From contig JAGPIR010000110.1 of assembly GCA_018054915.1 (NCBI GenBank), positions 1 to 5,219 of the forward strand: a stretch of DNA of 5,219 nucleotides, read 5' to 3'. Positions 4,955 to 5,219 of this stretch are shown in pieces. Numbering within the stretch: position 1 is the first letter of the stretch; each line of letters opens with the position of its first letter. Both the position numbers and the translations under genes were made by a program. The stretch comes from Allobrachymonas sp. (GTDB taxonomy: Bacteria > Pseudomonadota > Gammaproteobacteria > Burkholderiales > Burkholderiaceae_C). The notes below the pieces were generated by a model. The model was not told where the DNA came from and did not search any database. It saw only the letters and a program-made list of their open reading frames with translations.

Positions 4955-5133
4955 GCCAGTGCCTCGGCTGCTTGGTTGGTAGGCTCGGGACGCAGCTCCA
5001 GCACCAAACGATCGATAGCTCCCTGGGCAAGTGCAATCGAGGGGGGACGCTGCGTAGGGCCGCGTGCCCCCCATCCTGCAGCGTGACCTGATTGGGTCAA
5101 GGCCGGGTTGTCATGCAGGCAGTTTGGCTGCAA
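4951..5133 (-). other. Doubtful short reading frame, possibly a broken or unusual small gene
   Basis: Reading leftward, an open frame ends in LVLELRPEPTNQAAEALA and its TGA overlaps the HTH gene start as ATGA, the usual sign of coupled genes. It has no ATG or GTG start in a useful place; only TTG codons (5133, and one near 5100) are available. An ATG at 5114 that overlaps the upstream stop as ATGA leads to a TGA after five codons (MTTRP) in a different frame. Either this is plain intergenic DNA with a chance open frame, or a small gene with a frameshift. I favour intergenic. Confidence 0.2.
5041..5072. repeat. Strong GC hairpin between the two upstream leftward genes
   Basis: GGGGGGACGC (5041-5050), an 11-nt loop, then GCGT, a bulged G (5066) and CCCCCC (5067-5072) give a 10-bp stem with one bulge. 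No T run follows on either strand, so it is not a standard intrinsic terminator. It lies in the 156-bp space between the stop at 5111 and the HTH start at 4954. It could affect message processing or serve as a protein site. Confidence 0.5.
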
Positions 5134-5219
5134 GCAGTTCGACCTTCTCGATATTGGGCGGAGAACTGAGCAAGGTCGCGGCGTTGGCCATCAAGGCCGC
5201 GGCGATCTGGCCGTTCAGA
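5111..5219 (-). CDS. C-terminal end of an unrecognised protein (cut by window edge)
   Basis: The last 35 codons of a leftward gene whose beginning lies beyond the right edge. The tail reads LNGQIAAALMANAATLL then SSPPNIEKVELLAAKLPA and stops with TGA at 5113-5111. It is Ala/Leu-rich and looks amphipathic-helical, and most third codon positions are G or C, as expected for a real gene in this GC-rich background. It lies 156 bp upstream of the HTH gene on the same strand, so both may belong to one transcript. The fragment is too short to assign a family, and other frames are also open here. Confidence 0.5.
   Translation of the reverse strand, partial: LNGQIAAALMANAATLLSSPPNIEKVELLAAKLPA

Noticed and set aside
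4955..5074. N-terminal extension of the HTH protein to an ATG at 5074 (40 more residues).
   Set aside because: Gly/Ser/Arg/Cys-rich non-protein-like sequence that runs through a strong hairpin; the ATG at 4954 has GAGG at 7 nt.

Overview
The window looks like a chromosomal segment of a betaproteobacterium of the order Burkholderiales, most likely family Comamonadaceae (Rhodoferax/Polaromonas-like). The grounds are the gene order gyrA / ompA / ubiG / HAD phosphatase, the beta-type short OmpA, and a tmRNA whose tag reads ANDERFALAA. The genus is an inference from these features; no search was run.

Left part (1-2969) is core genome. The 5' end of gyrA runs leftward off the window. Divergently, ompA (an outer-membrane peptidoglycan-anchoring lipoprotein-like OmpA/MotB protein without a beta-barrel) runs rightward and closes with a clear intrinsic terminator. 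Next come ubiG (ubiquinone O-methyltransferase) and a HAD-family phosphatase, overlapping by ATGA and so almost certainly co-transcribed and translationally coupled. The phosphatase is of the type usually named gph, but its place beside ubiG and gyrA also fits MupP, the MurNAc-6-phosphate phosphatase of peptidoglycan recycling. A complete one-piece tmRNA gene (ssrA) follows directly. Its -10 box overlaps the phosphatase stop codon, and it ends with an encoded CCA and a strong terminator.

Right part (2970-5219) is of different character and is probably accessory. A 276-bp non-coding stretch with inverted repeats follows the tmRNA, a classic integration target. Beyond it, three genes run leftward: the C-terminal end of an unrecognised protein (5111-5219), a 142-residue putative HTH DNA-binding protein (4526-4954) of a type I associate with recombinase-bearing integrated elements, and a 368-residue acidic protein with Sel1-like repeats (3246-4352). 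The spaces between them hold a strong GC hairpin (5041-5072) and an unusual interleaved inverted repeat surrounding a TATAAAAT box (4487-4521). No integrase, transposase, second att copy or CRISPR array lies inside the window, so the integrated-element reading is an inference from context.

The most interesting points are the uncharacterised HTH/Sel1 pair with its interleaved repeat, the anti-Shine-Dalgarno-like sequence directly in front of gyrA, the terminator-like hairpin in the ompA leader, and the Gph-versus-MupP question.
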